Source: an uncultured Clostridia bacterium (GTDB lineage Bacteria > Bacillota > Clostridia > Christensenellales > UBA1242). From it: a stretch of DNA of 64,000 nucleotides. Under the pieces are notes generated by a model. That model was not told the origin of the DNA. It worked only from the letters and a program-made list of their open reading frames with translations, and made no database searches. The stretch's first letter is position 1. The number at the start of each line of letters is the position of its first letter. Shown here one piece after another: positions 12,001 to 22,800 of this stretch. The stretch spans positions 62,001 to 126,000 of the forward strand of contig CALWPL010000003.1 in assembly GCA_944383405.1 (NCBI GenBank), written 5' to 3'. The translations under genes and the position numbers were made by a program.

Positions 12001-13482
12001 AATGGTAGCATTTATAATTGCATAAATAACTTTGACCAATATTCAGGTGTATCTACTGATGCAAAGACTCTTCCAATTGCAAATCAAGGTGGAATTGTTG
12101 GAGAGGCAACTTTGTCAACAATAGTTGATTGTACAAATAATGCAGAAATTATTGCGACAAATTATGAGACAAATCTTGGTGGTATTGCTGGAAGAGCAAA
12201 TTCAGCACATATGGTAAATGTTGTAAATGAATCTGATTTAAGCTATATAAGTGCAAAAGGTGGGAAGCCAACGAGTAGGAAAAGTTACTGGGCAGATGGT
12301 AGTTTCGCAAATGATATTGTAATAGATGCTAAGGATAGTAATATAAGTTATGAGGAATTTAATAGGACTTATTCAGGTTCAATTGGTGGACTTGTTGGAA
12401 TAGGATATGTGGTTGACGATACTACAACTTCTGATGTTAAAACTGCAAAACTTCAAATAAGTGGTACAAACAACGGAGAAGTTCTTGGATATTTCTACTA
12501 TGCACAAGATTCAACTGAGAATAGAGGAAATTCATATTATGAAGAGAATGCAGATGATATTTCTCATGATATGAATGTTGCAGATAGAAGGGGCACTCTT
12601 GTAGGTTCACTTGAAGTAGAAGATGTTGTAAAAGAAGAATATGTAGTTGTTAAGAACACAGACCCTTCGAAGTGTGCTGAGCAACAAGAAGTAGGAGATT
12701 TAACACCAGTTACAATAAAATGGGCAGAAAGGAATGAAAATGACTCATTAATAAAAAAGCAAAATGCTTATGTTATAGGGTTTGAAGTTATTCCATACAC
12801 TTATGCTGCCACGCCTAAACTTGGATCCGATGGGTTGCCTACTGGAGAGTATTATTGGCTTCTTGATGTAACTCGTTCAATTAAGTATTACTATTTAAAA
12901 ATTACAAATAATCCAGATGAATTAGGCAAAGATACATCATTTGATGATTATCTGTCATTTATGGCATATGTGGAGAATTCAATTAATAAGTATACCAAAG
13001 TGGATTTTGCAGAAGCAATTTTGACAAAAGATAATGAGCATAAATTACAAACTCAAGGAACTGCAAGTTATACAGATAAATTTATTTCTGGGATAACTGG
13101 GAGCGGAGGCACAGTTGGAAATTTTACGAATCCTAGTGAAATTCCTGAACCTTCAATTGGGCTAAGTTATACAAACTATACAATAAACATTTTCTATCGA
13201 GAACTTGAAACAACTTATAATTTCACAGGGCACACATATACGGCATTGCAGGATATTGGCTTTGGTGGAAGTTATGAGAGAAAGGCTAATGTAAAAGAAG
13301 AATATCTATCAGCAGAGGCACAGGGATACGCTCTAATAGATAAAGTGTTTAACTTGTGTAAATGCAAAGATGCAAATTCTTATGTTGAGCCGGCGCCAAG
13401 TATTGATTCAATATTCTTCACAATCGGAGTAACCTCTGGGAGCCAAGGCGGGGGCTCCCAATCTGGAGGTGAAACTGGTTAA
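1..13482 (+). CDS. Giant GLUG-repeat surface protein, 5'-truncated by window edge
   Basis: The reading frame is already open at base 1 and reads GLUG-type motifs (Y-V-G-G-L-A-G near base 120) upstream of the first ATG at 205, so the gene continues to the left. At least 4,493 codons are visible. Almost the whole protein is a run of beta-rich repeats with the core Y/V-x-G-G-I/L-V/A-G followed by an Asn/Ser/Thr-rich strand, most dense between about 5700 and 12400. Segments of the type DID(F/L)S, which often begin a GLUG block, occur near 1650-1850, 3970-4120 and 5190-5350. A Pro-rich acidic linker lies near 10850-10910. The last 290 or so residues are a non-repeat domain ending in a Gly/Ser-rich tail. 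No LPXTG motif or C-terminal membrane anchor is visible. GLUG repeats are known from secreted bacterial surface proteins; adhesion or matrix function is inference. The N-terminus, and so the export signal, is not in the window. Confidence 0.9.
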   Translation, partial: TAGNSTSVGALAGVIVDSNIANISLVACGNGSRSVLGNNYVGGLAGIITASNSGKIYYISNIKSDLSIMGGNGGNINSSIKSSFRTWSEIEPINISTSASGGNLRLHNLSTNVYYAGGIAGVIDLRQETEDGSTAVMTEENVTNIHVGEFVENTSINSMSGSANADYSSVVEILSDYAGGLFGFIGEQTYVAKSEFIVDTDSSISGVQVAGGIAGINFGMIAKSYVSYNSETISMVDESLVDYVQGLSGVESPNTNLFSRDESTYRPRYIGGIVGINAGSSTSGSGSIIDSFNRVDVKNSGSVGVGGIAGASYIGEISNVYTTASLMGNLNSTETVYIGGIIGRIFDNANEGYFTDVASGEKTLQLSNMVALNAWDASDFNDLFDYVNNKNGLIGALYGYYENQKAEGNMGIVRLDQGAHVYFQKYLLENYENSYISSVGIDQEFDINDYIEQEEQGNVSYIRLWGAESNENLSSSRFYDEYLASYLSTSQEFTIDPQDYMALFSDIDSVDAMQLRGAYFSSLRWSRVVWRYEASDILPILDYGYESSIVRIYTAEQFIEELSTRSNSDMTYLVMNDIDFSGIDISPITTTFSGRLTGNDIVYEVNGKTYTRNPILFNLKFEAVDREISSYALFETTSNATISNLNFVVSDYNVTFDVNVAGETRASIIVANGENVTLSNVNIYGSLLDRVSKVSTNSSYATSLQNEEYSVSQGVSYNDSNVIDDISDVSFLKLARWSTGSSSNTPDNIYTFVLDKNIDDMFRLESIYNRESGETYTDVPDEVVEVVEGSNIITNASTFGGLVATTNESTLTIENSGTNLEISVVYNKNVTNSYIGSLVGSGRGYIRNTSSQSHIDVQSSTQSGSVDVTNLYVGSVAGYFQGEIANSYLEEAKIIVGGQKLNDRQDAYFVVNRPSANGVGGAYIGGVVGSIGSYVSGNSYNSGRLENVYIYDLTIETFIKGQAFVAGGVARNQATLSDVYIRQSSTENIGGSQNEGRSVGGITVHLNDNTATYNIGGVIAENSTSTITNVYSNIDINIEATAYHTLYVGGIVAQSTATLIAENLVSDAEIIEMTKNATINSDNEEHIELDTLYIGGVIACGTNIELYNVISTVDIISDQERSMYIGGVIGSSAIVSVANVIVLGDITLREGKGVSSSYFYLDGENYYIGGLIGQVYSSFTVTGDRTGEDVLVASTIRDYAIAQKLSLNMGSVIGGDTQSISYNGDLTRVFFNENISLVSNDNTYNLASLTSGTIPVGVNDFTALAQSQMANKFSEIFDLFVYNSNTTVQQLDTVKRYEGVYSTLYSDYYMEDGTFLQGSKLNPKVFTNGISLLNNEYYVMNSDINISVSGQNYGIASTGTNWVLNAQGYSINAKNGNTTIPVFNEIGRGSAVSGLMVVINQDGQNPVGNEFTGIANINNGFLFSCGVSGEIKGAEGGHAVQAVSSLVFENYGVINRCFSTANITGDSGAGLVLYNGRNDVEHIGNIYDSYYTGSITAISQSASSSVFTGMVYRSDYGVISNSYSMADIEVASVNYGSIYPIVDFSSTQSGEGQTTRQNIYRTYYDYVAYLGNNEGVSINDIRALSLENASYVTQGGIYVWTTTFSGDMSIDSSVKVTDILQTNWVGLSNMNKLVESFVNISQDDSKNIDNTWFNFGYVTKDLQNIFVNSSTDDVSTNTKRYFSMLYSGNGLAGYENTESPTPTQTSGFVDMPYSIKHGGLLDMLVTENCREEIPIYRYYMFTRNINLIKYQDVTYWSENWDKINAKFVGSLDGRGRTVSNMFSTYGLVRAIPNLENSPNEVSRPIEVKNIVFNNCISKTGLVAGYFASGSTVVNSISNITVDGTGGGNYVYNGDLKDTLTEEKLKKYNITGDSNNMIEKVITDISIRDNDPLVVKFGSNFVYSNTDSQTSFAGGLVGLMAGGLITNITINGLTVMSYDQISKNDSNMLELTNDVSYIGGIVGIMTGGTIAASTNTSTTRNIEAGEIKLTQLIVASSLNYDKKVQTFSYVGGVAGLVVRNSNMVPTISDVSIGTLNQSQDSNNNPVTIYGMYSVGGVAGLLDGGVISNCDYNISTGSSDETSGIKIGYAYWGTGTDNKKEVHVRDFTTLPKETIEGYEAPTDNLSDMFITEVYLGGISGIMSSGIISQSDFTSGATISLYPNHLSGLYSIIVGGIVGDIYKIGSDTLRIEDCRFCGQITLKTPQEGIVGGIVGRMRGGDIVNCISGRDRNNNLTTSEVKALIGDPIVQSYSDYSIPDTEEMRKEYAEIGDQIANLFNYSQLWHDRTNLRLDELLYSWIGHETDYTNLGINHFYQYVNRFNVATEGYSVAGGLVGRMIYGNLQGDEGQEDGNNLADNNASVFSNYSAGGIVGEILNLKSAGFKTSSISNMRNEGSIYAVGTIVYNIETDFGAEARIIGESSWKQLFDIVKGLSGDAGANFDVKLLLDGAATFSTALAGGIVGYVMANGNPGGSSPVVTISDCSSSGEIGSPLATASGGIAGLVSNSSGKNDKQVLITNCSSTASLKGYIVRSFAGGIVGYLDVGTITDCVYSGTVMTELQKIIDGTGQGEIGDQIMNLIKDTAHFLIGIPNVAGGIVGYVQNGIIADCNTSTLGLVLGMRVAGGIVGVAAGGTYSSNSVMYNNGFVIALYGIAGGIFGTVAGRNVQINSFGDDLSLVRLIEIVLDINKQGSGSSGETDGTQKGAEEDPDDYVGFIEETFGPGSGVMLNGPLGIVVGYVSGGIVGYYDDSYYDRLHGLINLGRVYSSMLLIISSGYVIDGMQNLLDKIQNTFIEIGDNLNIEGISQKLDDVVKTVADALREFGISFGAGLTVDDETLPLIEFGATSNILGCFDFGFDLDDFTFGFDRVISKMDHQEISFRDYLNNIVVNKYDWINEWEINSDNALPHGLRATENICEIGDDYFDELVDIDDSSNNIENIELNDPRVPAGRGSNGGIVGFISGTSDVEISLTINYGIEFPNMDGLGAFLSPAIGSSGISGGIVGTAIAGATITSSFNFIPVIGRTSGGIVGYAGSDSVQVVSVDPNQTLGGQSLLQLVASLATKETMWGQVGNFAKVNGAIYAGGIIGYSNGANVNTKQIESLLSAHEIGGYYEWNGTVHASETWFETPDFADWSIFQVVNSGSVFSDRYSGGIVGYMDSGTSIYLAHTSASPLTSLGNLSALWDFFTGGETELIIVGSISGGISGYMSSGYISGTCYVGGTTSVEILGQVNKVLLQNTVRIGAIYYKPEGENSSYSYGGYAGGVVGMMRGGRIGGKGSGADSDVIVQVQVNDSVKFGYSDNHISPYVGGAIGFYDQGQGGTEDYLNYVNINVDCTVSNGKFTGGLFGRLNDGAVIDFTNNRDNSSGSDNPDEGTIVSKIIVQGVSENMEVRGVSGTIAGGIVGSLKNGTVKNVISTIKVTGETNATIGGIVGSMIDGTIQDVMVAQINLEDGKILYGGEETLITVDSAADGEKKGTTGGIVGEMNFTEDSKPSSISGVVNFANISGGVYSGGIVGTLTGGKMENVYALGNVEDANYSGGLVGNLGEKAEISSGVVGEFEDFRVYLDKLGLGIMLETATFDVTLSGINAVGGLVGYSSGKVLGGFVSNENVTIQTAEKKIEIPDIPDIPGLPGQTEDEDTKELDGYVGGIVGEMAGGQIGEKIDEKTESSSSEAKYPIASDVTGNIVGGLVGYMHGGTIYSGKSGNVTVNEGGMYGGGLIGRMAGDSAKVSGGFTSEEDDDYTDITVTAVSAGSEMEGPALGGLVGLYEAGSFENSITGLPVSGGMYGGGIIGHMASGEITSGWNVTTSTVEGQYAGGLVGRWSGGRIGIHLPNGMEITGGIAAGGLVGLASGVDDDTTSRLDLESYQNISKDNENDLIIKGESAGGFIGATYNVELHMPVSLTANGKIEGSYVGGVIGYNQNSKVGGESSDLLHEVYLSFAQADMKGVTEAAKPTSSFGGVIGYNDSSSVFYITIPENKSIELTINSQSGARFNVGSIVGYDYNGSIYNCINNFDQYSGVSTDAKTLPIANQGGIVGEATLSTIVDCTNNAEIIATNYETNLGGIAGRANSAHMVNVVNESDLSYISAKGGKPTSRKSYWADGSFANDIVIDAKDSNISYEEFNRTYSGSIGGLVGIGYVVDDTTTSDVKTAKLQISGTNNGEVLGYFYYAQDSTENRGNSYYEENADDISHDMNVADRRGTLVGSLEVEDVVKEEYVVVKNTDPSKCAEQQEVGDLTPVTIKWAERNENDSLIKKQNAYVIGFEVIPYTYAATPKLGSDGLPTGEYYWLLDVTRSIKYYYLKITNNPDELGKDTSFDDYLSFMAYVENSINKYTKVDFAEAILTKDNEHKLQTQGTASYTDKFISGITGSGGTVGNFTNPSEIPEPSIGLSYTNYTINIFYRELETTYNFTGHTYTALQDIGFGGSYERKANVKEEYLSAEAQGYALIDKVFNLCKCKDANSYVEPAPSIDSIFFTIGVTSGSQGGGSQSGGETG

Positions 13483-13817
13483 GAAGGTAGGCAAGGTGTA
13501 AGGTCTTAATTAACTAATCCTGAAAATTTGGGGAACAAGATAGTGGAGTAAATAATAAAAATATGATTAACTTTGGTAAAACAAACAGCATTGAACAAAA
13601 GAATTATTTGATAGGTAATGAAATTAGTCGGACAAGTAATGAGTTTATTATATATGATAATTTAATCCGACAGAAAATGAAAAACCTATTGATGTTTATG
13701 GGATAGCATATTTGAAAAAAGGATACATAATTTTGGTGTTAAATTTTGTTAAAATTAAAATATAAACTAATTATTTAATATTATATAATTTAACAATTTA
13801 AGAGAAAGGATAAGGGG
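13483..13817. other. Intergenic region between the two giant genes
   Basis: This 335-base gap has no clear terminator for the upstream giant gene. A GTCGGA/TCCGAC inverted repeat (about 13638-13643 and 13675-13680 region) encloses an AT-rich loop of roughly 33 bases. A TATAAT -10 box is present at 13784-13789, but no convincing -35 box lies 16-18 bases upstream. An AAAGG ribosome binding site sits 8-9 bases before the next ATG. A 47-codon open frame (13563-13706) without a good ribosome binding site is not called as a gene. Confidence 0.5.
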
Positions 13818-16800
13818 ATGAAGAAATTTTTAAATATTTTAACAATTGTTTTGATATTTATGTGTACATGCTTTGTGTTTATTGGGTGTAATGACAGGTA
13901 CGCTGATTTACGCATGTCCCTTGTCTTTTCTTTTGACCCTAATGGAGAGAATGTTGAAGTGCTTGATGATGGGTCTTATAGAGTAACAACTAATACAGGT
14001 GTTTTTGATGCAAGGATAGATGGTAGTTACATTATGTACATTGAAGAAAATGGGAGTTCAAGCGCAACACTTAACATAACTTACACAGGCATGCCAAGTG
14101 ATTTTAATTATAGCGTTGGATTTTCATCAACTAATGAATTTGCAGTTTCAGTTAATAGCAATGTTAGAAATATAGAAAACGGAATTCAAGCGACAATTGT
14201 TGCTAGTCAGGAAGGACAAAGTGATATAAAAGTAACTAATTTAGAATCAGGGCTTTCAAGCACGGTACATATTGAAGTTGTTGAGGTGGCGAGTGATATT
14301 TCTTTCAAGAATGAAAATTTAGCGCTTGCAAAAATAGAGCAAAATAGTATTGATTTTACACAAGAAATTAATGGTGTTTTATCAAATCTTGACAATGTAA
14401 CTTTTGAATTCGGTTTGGGGTTAGGCGAAGAATTTGTTCCATTTACAGATGTTGAGTTATTGGCAGAGGGGTTTAGTTATAATAGGTCTACTCGCACTTT
14501 AACACTTGAAAGAACAGATGTTTCTCTTAATGCTTTAATAGTAAGGGCAACTTATGATAGCCCACTAGGAGATGATAAAGAGACTTTTGCAAGTATTAGA
14601 ATATTATCTGACATTAAGAATTTTGAAATATTTGCTGGGTCTAGTGTTGAAGATACAACAACAGAAAACAAAATTACTCAAGATGATATAATTGATTTTG
14701 TAGTTAATATGACAGGATTAAATTATATTGATGTTGTATTAAAAGTAGAATCAAATGGAGAAAAAGTTGTTTTTGGTTTAATTGAAGACGAGTTGTCTCC
14801 ATTTGGAGATTTGGAGAGCCAACCATCATATACTCAGAATTGTTATGAATATTATGATGAAAATGGTTCGAAGGTAGAAAGTTTTGAAAATGCAGTTACA
14901 ACATATGCGTATTTTAGATTAACGGCATTTCAAAGGACAAATAATGAAGAATACTATGAAGACAATATTTATAGTCTTTTACTCACTTGCAATTATGCCG
15001 ATTATATAGTTAGTGGTTATCCTTTAGAACAAAGTATAGTTTCTAATTGTTATAATCTTATAACGAAGTTTTCCATAAATGGAGAGACGATGGAAGGACT
15101 TACATTTGATAGTCAAAATATAGAAAGTATTTTTGCGGCTTATAGTAGTGAGTTTTATGATAAAAAAAATATATATTTAGATACATCAAGTGATGTTTTA
15201 GGTGAAAGTTTTAGTGTAGACATTGCAGAGCCCATATCTATAAATAAAGAAGATTCTCGATTTTTACTTGAATTTTATGATGAGCATTTAAATTTAATTT
15301 TACACCCAGAAGATTATTTATCTTTAATTTATGAAAGTGAAGGGATTAGACAAAATTTAGATGGCGTAGATTTTAATACAAGAACATTTGACCCAAATAG
15401 TATTTTTTATGTAAAGCCAAATGACGATATGGTTATGGAAAATCAAATTTACTATATGGTTATAAGGGCAGAAAAACCTGACACAGCACAAACAGTTGCT
15501 GTTATAAAATTAACTGTAAAACAAGGGATAAGAGAAATCTCAAGTTATAATTTTACTTATTATAGATATCAAATTGATGAAAATGGGAATTATGTTTATG
15601 ATGAAAATAATAAAAAAATTATAATAGAAGAAAAAGTAAACAATGTTACATTTGAAGATAGCACTACAAGTAATAGCATAAAAATAGGTTCTGAAGAGAT
15701 AAATATTGATTTAGATGTTAATAAGCCTGCAAATGTAGAACTTAATTTTTTGCCGGAAGATGCGGTTCTTGATAATTTAAGTATAGTATCACAAAATACA
15801 GGTATAGTTGAAATTGAACGACTATATGACGGAAGTTTTATTGTAAACCCAAGGGGAGTAGGTTCGACTTCGATAGAACTATCGGCATCGAACTTATCAA
15901 CAATTTATGTTATAAATGTTAATATTTATAGACCAATTAATGCGTTTTATGTAATGCTAAATCAGACAGGTGTTGAAAATGGGGTTGGAGAGCATATTAT
16001 TAGTTCTGATGATGGTTTAAGCACACAGAGTGCCACAGTACAGGCTGGAACAGGCTTTTCATTTTCAGTTGTTACAATGCCATCAAGAACGACAAGTTAC
16101 GAGATGCATTATAGTGTTTATTTAGTTGGAAGCGAAGATAAATTAATTGGGTCGTATATAACAGGAAATGAAAATGATATTATTGAAGATTTAGGCTATT
16201 TTAGTTTTGATGCAGGTAGAAATAGTTTTTCTTTTCAAAGTGATAGTGCTGTTGGTAGAGAGTATAAAATTGTTATGGAAATACACAATTTAAACGGCGT
16301 AATTTTGAGAAAGGAAATAAGAGTATCTTGTTATGTACCTGTAAGTAGTATAAGGGTTTTGTCAACGACAAAGCAGGTTGCGGAATCAAGTTCAATATAC
16401 TACCTTGATAAAATAACTACAAGTGAAGATATGAGCGGCACGGATACTATTACAGATCCAAGTGTTTTTGGTATTAGTGTTAGTATAAATGCAGGTAGTG
16501 ATAGATTGCCTACTTTTAGTTTTAATGACTATGGTAGAATTTCTCTATATATAAACAACAATCTTGACAGTAGATATGATGTAGTTGATGGATATTTAAT
16601 CCAAAACTATAAGAGTAGTTCAAGTGTTATTGATTTGATTTCAAATGCGCTAATTAATGGCGAATACTGGTTTAGATTAAATGAAAATTATAATTTAAGT
16701 AATGGGACGATTGTTGTTAGTGCTCAGGTAGAAGAACTAGGAGCACATACAGCGGCAGATGATGAAATAATAAATATTTTAAATGTTGAAGAAGTTTCAA

Positions 16801-19800
16801 GGATTTCAACAGGAGATAGTACAGAAATTAATTTTAGACAAGGACTAAATAATTCAACATCGGTTAATATTGAGTTATTTGATGAAAATATATATAATAA
16901 TGCTTTGCTTGGTGCTATATTTGCCATTTTAGAAATAGATGGGCAAAGGCTTTATGTTTTGGCGGATAGTCAAAGTGAAGTGTTGCAATTAAATCTTAGT
17001 TTAGAAAGAGAAAATTTGTATAATGTTAATTTAGGGATAAGTTCGGATTATAGTGGCAGTGCGGTAATTATTGTAATGCCAGAAGATAAGATAAATAGTG
17101 AACAAGAGTATTTAGCATGGACAAATTTTAAATATACACAAATAGACATAAGTAAAGAAAATTTTGTTTCAGGATTATATTATTATATACAAAACAGTAA
17201 TTTTGTACTTGCAACAGAGTATGATGAGAGTACAAATTATTATGTAAGGCAGGTAAACATTCAAGATATGGTATCGATATGGGATGGATGTGCTGTATTA
17301 AATGTTACAGTGTCAAACGGAGAGGATATTCCATACCATATTTCTTCGCTTGAAGAGTTACTTGAAATAGGAGAAAACGAAGAGTCTAGTTCGAAAAATT
17401 ATGTTTTAACAAGAGATATTACTCTTGATAATAACTATAATTGGCAGTCAATAGGGAATTATTATAATGTTATTTTGACAGAAGAGGAATTTGAACTTGA
17501 CACATTCTATGTAAAGAATGAAAGTGGGGAATATGTAGTTCAAGATACATATGACCAAGAAATGGAATACTATGGCTTTGGGTTTAATGGAAATTTATCA
17601 GGTAGGTATGTTTTATTTGATAACAAAACGCAAAGTGAGATAGTTAGATATTATGGAATTTATAATATAAGATATGAAGGGCGAGAAGATGACGAACTAG
17701 TTGGTATTATATCAAAACTAGGAATACATGGTAGTATAACAGATTTGACTGTTGAATATAATTATTTCCAGCCAAATTCTAACATACAAGCCGTTTATGG
17801 TGGTATAGTTGGGGAAAATAATGGAAATATAGAAAATGTGTCTTTGCAATTTAGCGATTACAGAATTTCAACTAGTGAATATGTGGTTGTTGGTGGAATA
17901 GCAGGTAGGAATTATGGTAGTATTAAAAATACACAGATTTCAACAAAATCAGGTTTACAAGGAACGATAAATGTTGTAATTCAAGTTCAAGACATCGACG
18001 CAGCGATTGGGGGACTTGTTGGAGAAAATTTTGGCGAAATAGAGGGGTCTTTTGATACTACGCAAGAAATACAATATACCTTTAATGATATCGGATTTGA
18101 TTCTTCACTTGCCTTGATAGTTGAAGGCTCGTCATCGAATACACGCATTGGCGGTGTTGCGGGATATAATGAAGGCAGGGTAATAAATGTTGCAGTACAG
18201 GGTAGGATAATAGCAAATAATAGTGATAATGTTGGCGGTCTAGTTGGTTATAATGTTTATAATGAAAAATACAATTCAAGTGATAATTATTCAATTCAAT
18301 CTAGTTATTCAATAGCAATAGTGCAAGGACATAATAATGTTGGGGGTGCGGTTGGTTACTCGGCAGGAGTTGATAATAATTCTCATGTTAAAATTTATAA
18401 TATAAGTGCAGAAAACTATGCGACATCAACAAACAATTCAAGAACCTTTGTAAAAGGGAATGAGAATATTGGAGGGCTTATTGGTAGGGCGGAGTATACA
18501 GATGTTCAATTTTCTTATGCTGTTAGTTATTTTAATTGTGATATGGTTGAAGGAGACAACAAAACAGAAGATTATAACTATGATGTTGTAGGTGTAAGGT
18601 TAGTTGGTGGTTTTATAGGTCTGGCTAGGAGCAGTTCAATAAATGTTAGCGCAAGTTACATAAATGTAAAGGGAGACAATAATATTTCAACATTTATTGG
18701 TTTGATACCAACTGGTGTAACTATATTAGATGTATTTACAATAGGATCAGTTTTTGGTTCAACAAGTGTTCTAAATGGTTTTAGTTCAAGTGCAACGAAT
18801 TCATATTCAATTGTGTATAATGTGAGTTCTGAATTAACATTTGTTAATGGGAGCGCACTTGCAAGTACGGATAGTATAAATGTTTCAGGAGAGCATTGGC
18901 AAGTGGATGAAAATATTAATGATGGGCTTCCTTATTTGGTATTTGAAGATGGAGAAGCCTTACTTGCAACAACGCCTATTACAATTTCTGCAATTGTTAA
19001 AGAAAATGACAAATATACAAGTTACATAAAAAATGGAAATTCTTCTCTCGTCTTATTTTACGGATATGACGAGTATGGTAGATATTCAACTTCAACTATG
19101 AATCAAGTTAATACAGTTAAATTAGAAGATTTAATAAATTTACAAGTCTTTGCAGAAACGCATAAAACAGCAAGATTTAATGTAAGGTCAAGCAATTTAC
19201 AAGTATTAACTATTAGCAACAATGGAGATATAAGAATTGTAGGAGAAGGTAGGGCTACTATTACTATATCTTCAAAACTTAATTCAGAATTTAATGTTAG
19301 TATTGACATAGTTGTAATAAATGGTTTAACTGGCATGCAGGTTTATGCAAATCCATCAATGACAATGAATGTTGATGGAGAAACGCTAGAACTTATTAAC
19401 TCTCAAAATTTGACCCTTTATACTGAAACAGAGTACAAAAGAAATGTTGACGGAGAAGAAATTGATTTAGTTAGCACAACTGATGTTGGGCTTAGATTTA
19501 AAGTTCAAAATGATGAAAACTTAGCAAATTTACTTGCAGAGATTAACACAAATGAAAGTGGTACTACATATACTTTAAATGATATTTTAAGAATTGATAA
19601 TTCAATTTGGACTCTTGATAGAGAAGGAAATTTTTACTATATAGATGTAGCATCTGCTTCATCGGTCTCATTGATGCCACTCGTTGCGTTTGAAGGAAAT
19701 CTTGTTTTATCTTATGTTCCTTTTATACGAAAAGAATTTAATTTAGGACTTTCAACAGTATTACTTGATAAATTTGGAGATACAACATTTAAGGTTACTA

Positions 19801-22800
19801 TAAATAATGGAGCGAGTGCAATAATCCTTGAAAACAATATTGATTCAAATATTGAGATTAATCAACTTGAAAACTTTGTATTTACTGTAACTGTTATTAC
19901 AGATTATGAAGAAGAAGATATTATAAGCAATATAGATACTATTCAAGATGAGTTTCTTGGATTTACACCAGGTACTCTTACTTATAATAGAAATGAACAT
20001 GGCAAACTTGAAAGTGTTTCAAGAATATATACAATATGGTATAAAGATAAAATAAATCCAATTGATGGACAAAAGGTTTATGAACTTGAGTTTTGGCCAC
20101 TATCAAACTCAAATATAACCAACAGAAAAAGAGTTACAATAAATATAGTAGGTCAAGATGGTGTGAATGATATCGCAGGACAAATTTTCTCTAATATTGA
20201 AGAAGATTTCCCACAGAAACCTAGTACAGATAATATTGTTTATAATGGGAATTCTGCTTTGTTCTCGCTTGAAGTATATCCATACTTTGCAAATTATTCA
20301 AAACTTAGATTGTCTTATACGAGTTTGGCAAATTATCCATTAACAATTTCCCAGTTGTATTATAACATTTCTGGGACAGGAGAAGAGTTTTCTCCTTATG
20401 CAGATTCTGGTGCAATAGTTGATAGTAACGGTGCGTTGATTATTGAAAAATCAAGCGGGCAAGACACTTATCTTGTAAATACAGGTGGAATTTATTCATA
20501 TAGTAAATCTTACTTTTTTGGGCTACTTGTTGCAAGCGATGTCCCAGATAGAACTCAATATGTGATAACGGTTGAAGTTCTTGATAGATTTGGGAGTATT
20601 ATTGTTTCTCGTTCTTTTACTTTTACCACTCTTGCAAAATCAGAAATGGGGTTATCGTTTAATGATGTCTTACTTGGAGAAGATAACTTATATTATCTTC
20701 CTGTAAATACAGAACAGGAACTTAGTCTTGTAACGACAAATGAATATGAGAATATTTACTGGCAAGTAGACTCACCTGATTATGAACTAAGTACTGCTGA
20801 AAAAAATATTTTTATACCTGAATATAGAGATGGAAGTTATTATGTATCTATAATGGATTATGAAAATAATTTATTTAATACTAACCTTATAGGTAAAACT
20901 ATTGAACTTACTGCCACTCTTGATGATAGTACAACTGACCCATATACAGTAAGTTTTGTAATATCATTGTTCTCTGTAATTGATGTTCAAGCAAGGGGTG
21001 TGTCCAAAGGATATATGACTCTTGCAAATTCAGTTACTACTCCATTAAATGTTGATGTTGAAGTTGTTTATGATGAAAGTTTGTCGCAGAGCGAAGACAA
21101 CTGGTATACGGAGTGGTATCAAAATTTTGGTAATGACGCAGATGACTTGTTATATCAAAATATAATTGCAAGTGGTTATGAGATAGAAGAATACTTTGTA
21201 AATTATTTTTCACAACTTGAAGAAGCAATTTCAAAGGCAAATTATAGTCTAACGGATGAAGGGTCTTCAAAAACATCTGGAGTTTTCCTATATATTGATT
21301 CACAGGGCACTCTTAATCCTTTGCGTGCTGGCAGAACATATAATAATGGGGTTTTTGGAGTCGAAAGTTACAATGATTATATTTCAGTATTTGGCTATCA
21401 AGTAGATAGAAATTCTGACATTCGTTTTAGTGTAAGATTATCTTATTCACATGTAGATAACACAACTATGCAATATGATGGTCGAGGAATACCAAATGTT
21501 CAGGGGTATAGTTATGATTTATCACTTTATGCAGGTGTATTTACTTATTCACAAGATTTTACACTAACTTTTGTAAATAGAATTGATTTAAACAATCCAA
21601 TTCCTGTTTCTAGTGCAGAAGAATTTTTAAAATTAGCAACAGAAGATGGCGGATATTATAGGCTAGTCAATGATATTGAACTTAGTAGTTATACTCCAAT
21701 TAATATTAATGTTGATAGTTTTGATGGGAACAACTACACAATTTATATAACAAGTTTTGCAATGCCTAGTGAGGATAATCCAGAGATAAGTTTAGGACTA
21801 TTTAATGAGATCGGTGAAGAGACAATGGTGTATAATACTTCTGTCTATTATACAAACAGAGTGGATATTTCTCCTACGACGGGAGAATATATTCCAAGAG
21901 CAAACCCATTAAGTATTTCTATATCTCAGGCAAGTAGTGTAAAATTTGGTGGAATTGTTGTTATTAATAATGGAATAGTTACAAATTGTAGTGTTTCAGG
22001 AAGTCTTACATTGTCATTGCCTGTCAATTCTGGCGTTGATAGTATAGCAGAGGTTTTAAATGGCGGATTAGTGGCAGAAAATAATAGTAGTGGTTACATT
22101 ACAAATTCAAAAATAAATAATTTTATTTTGACTTGTTCTGGCGAGACAGGGGGATTTGTAGGAATAAATAATGGTATGATTGTTTCTTCTTACTTTGACA
22201 ATAGTCAAATAAGCAATTTGTCTAGCGCTAATATTGGGGGGTTTGTACTTGAAAACAATGGCAGCATTTATGAATGTTTCTCTCAGGGTGCGAGGGCACA
22301 AACTGATAGAGATATTCGTAACACCGGAAGTGGTATAGGGTCATATGGCGGAGAAATTGGTGGCTTTGCCTATCTCAATAATGCAATAATTAGTGATAGT
22401 TATTCTAATATTTGGATTTCGACTTCAAGTTCAATGGCCGGTTTTGTCTATCAAGATACTTCATCGAGCATAATAAGTAGATGTTATTCAATAAGTTATA
22501 AAAGACCTGGGGATAATAATACAACAGCATTTCCATTTGTTGGTCCAACAGAAGAATCATTTGTACCAAGGGTGGTTGTAAATGGAACGCTAAATAGTTG
22601 TTATTTCCTTGTGAGTGAAGCCGATTGGGAAGATGTATATTTTTATGCTCCAAATAGCCAAAATCACAATGAAACTCCTGAAAATAAGATTGCAACGGGT
22701 TTAAACTTTGATGATTTTGCAACTCATGACAATTTCATTGATTTTGACTTGTCTCTTGTTTATTCAACTGCTAGATATGAAGATATGACAACATATAATT

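Noticed and set aside
13563..13706. A 47-codon frame between the two giant genes
   Set aside because: The nearest purine-rich stretch is too far from the ATG, and the product resembles nothing known. It could be a decayed fragment, but there is no evidence for it.
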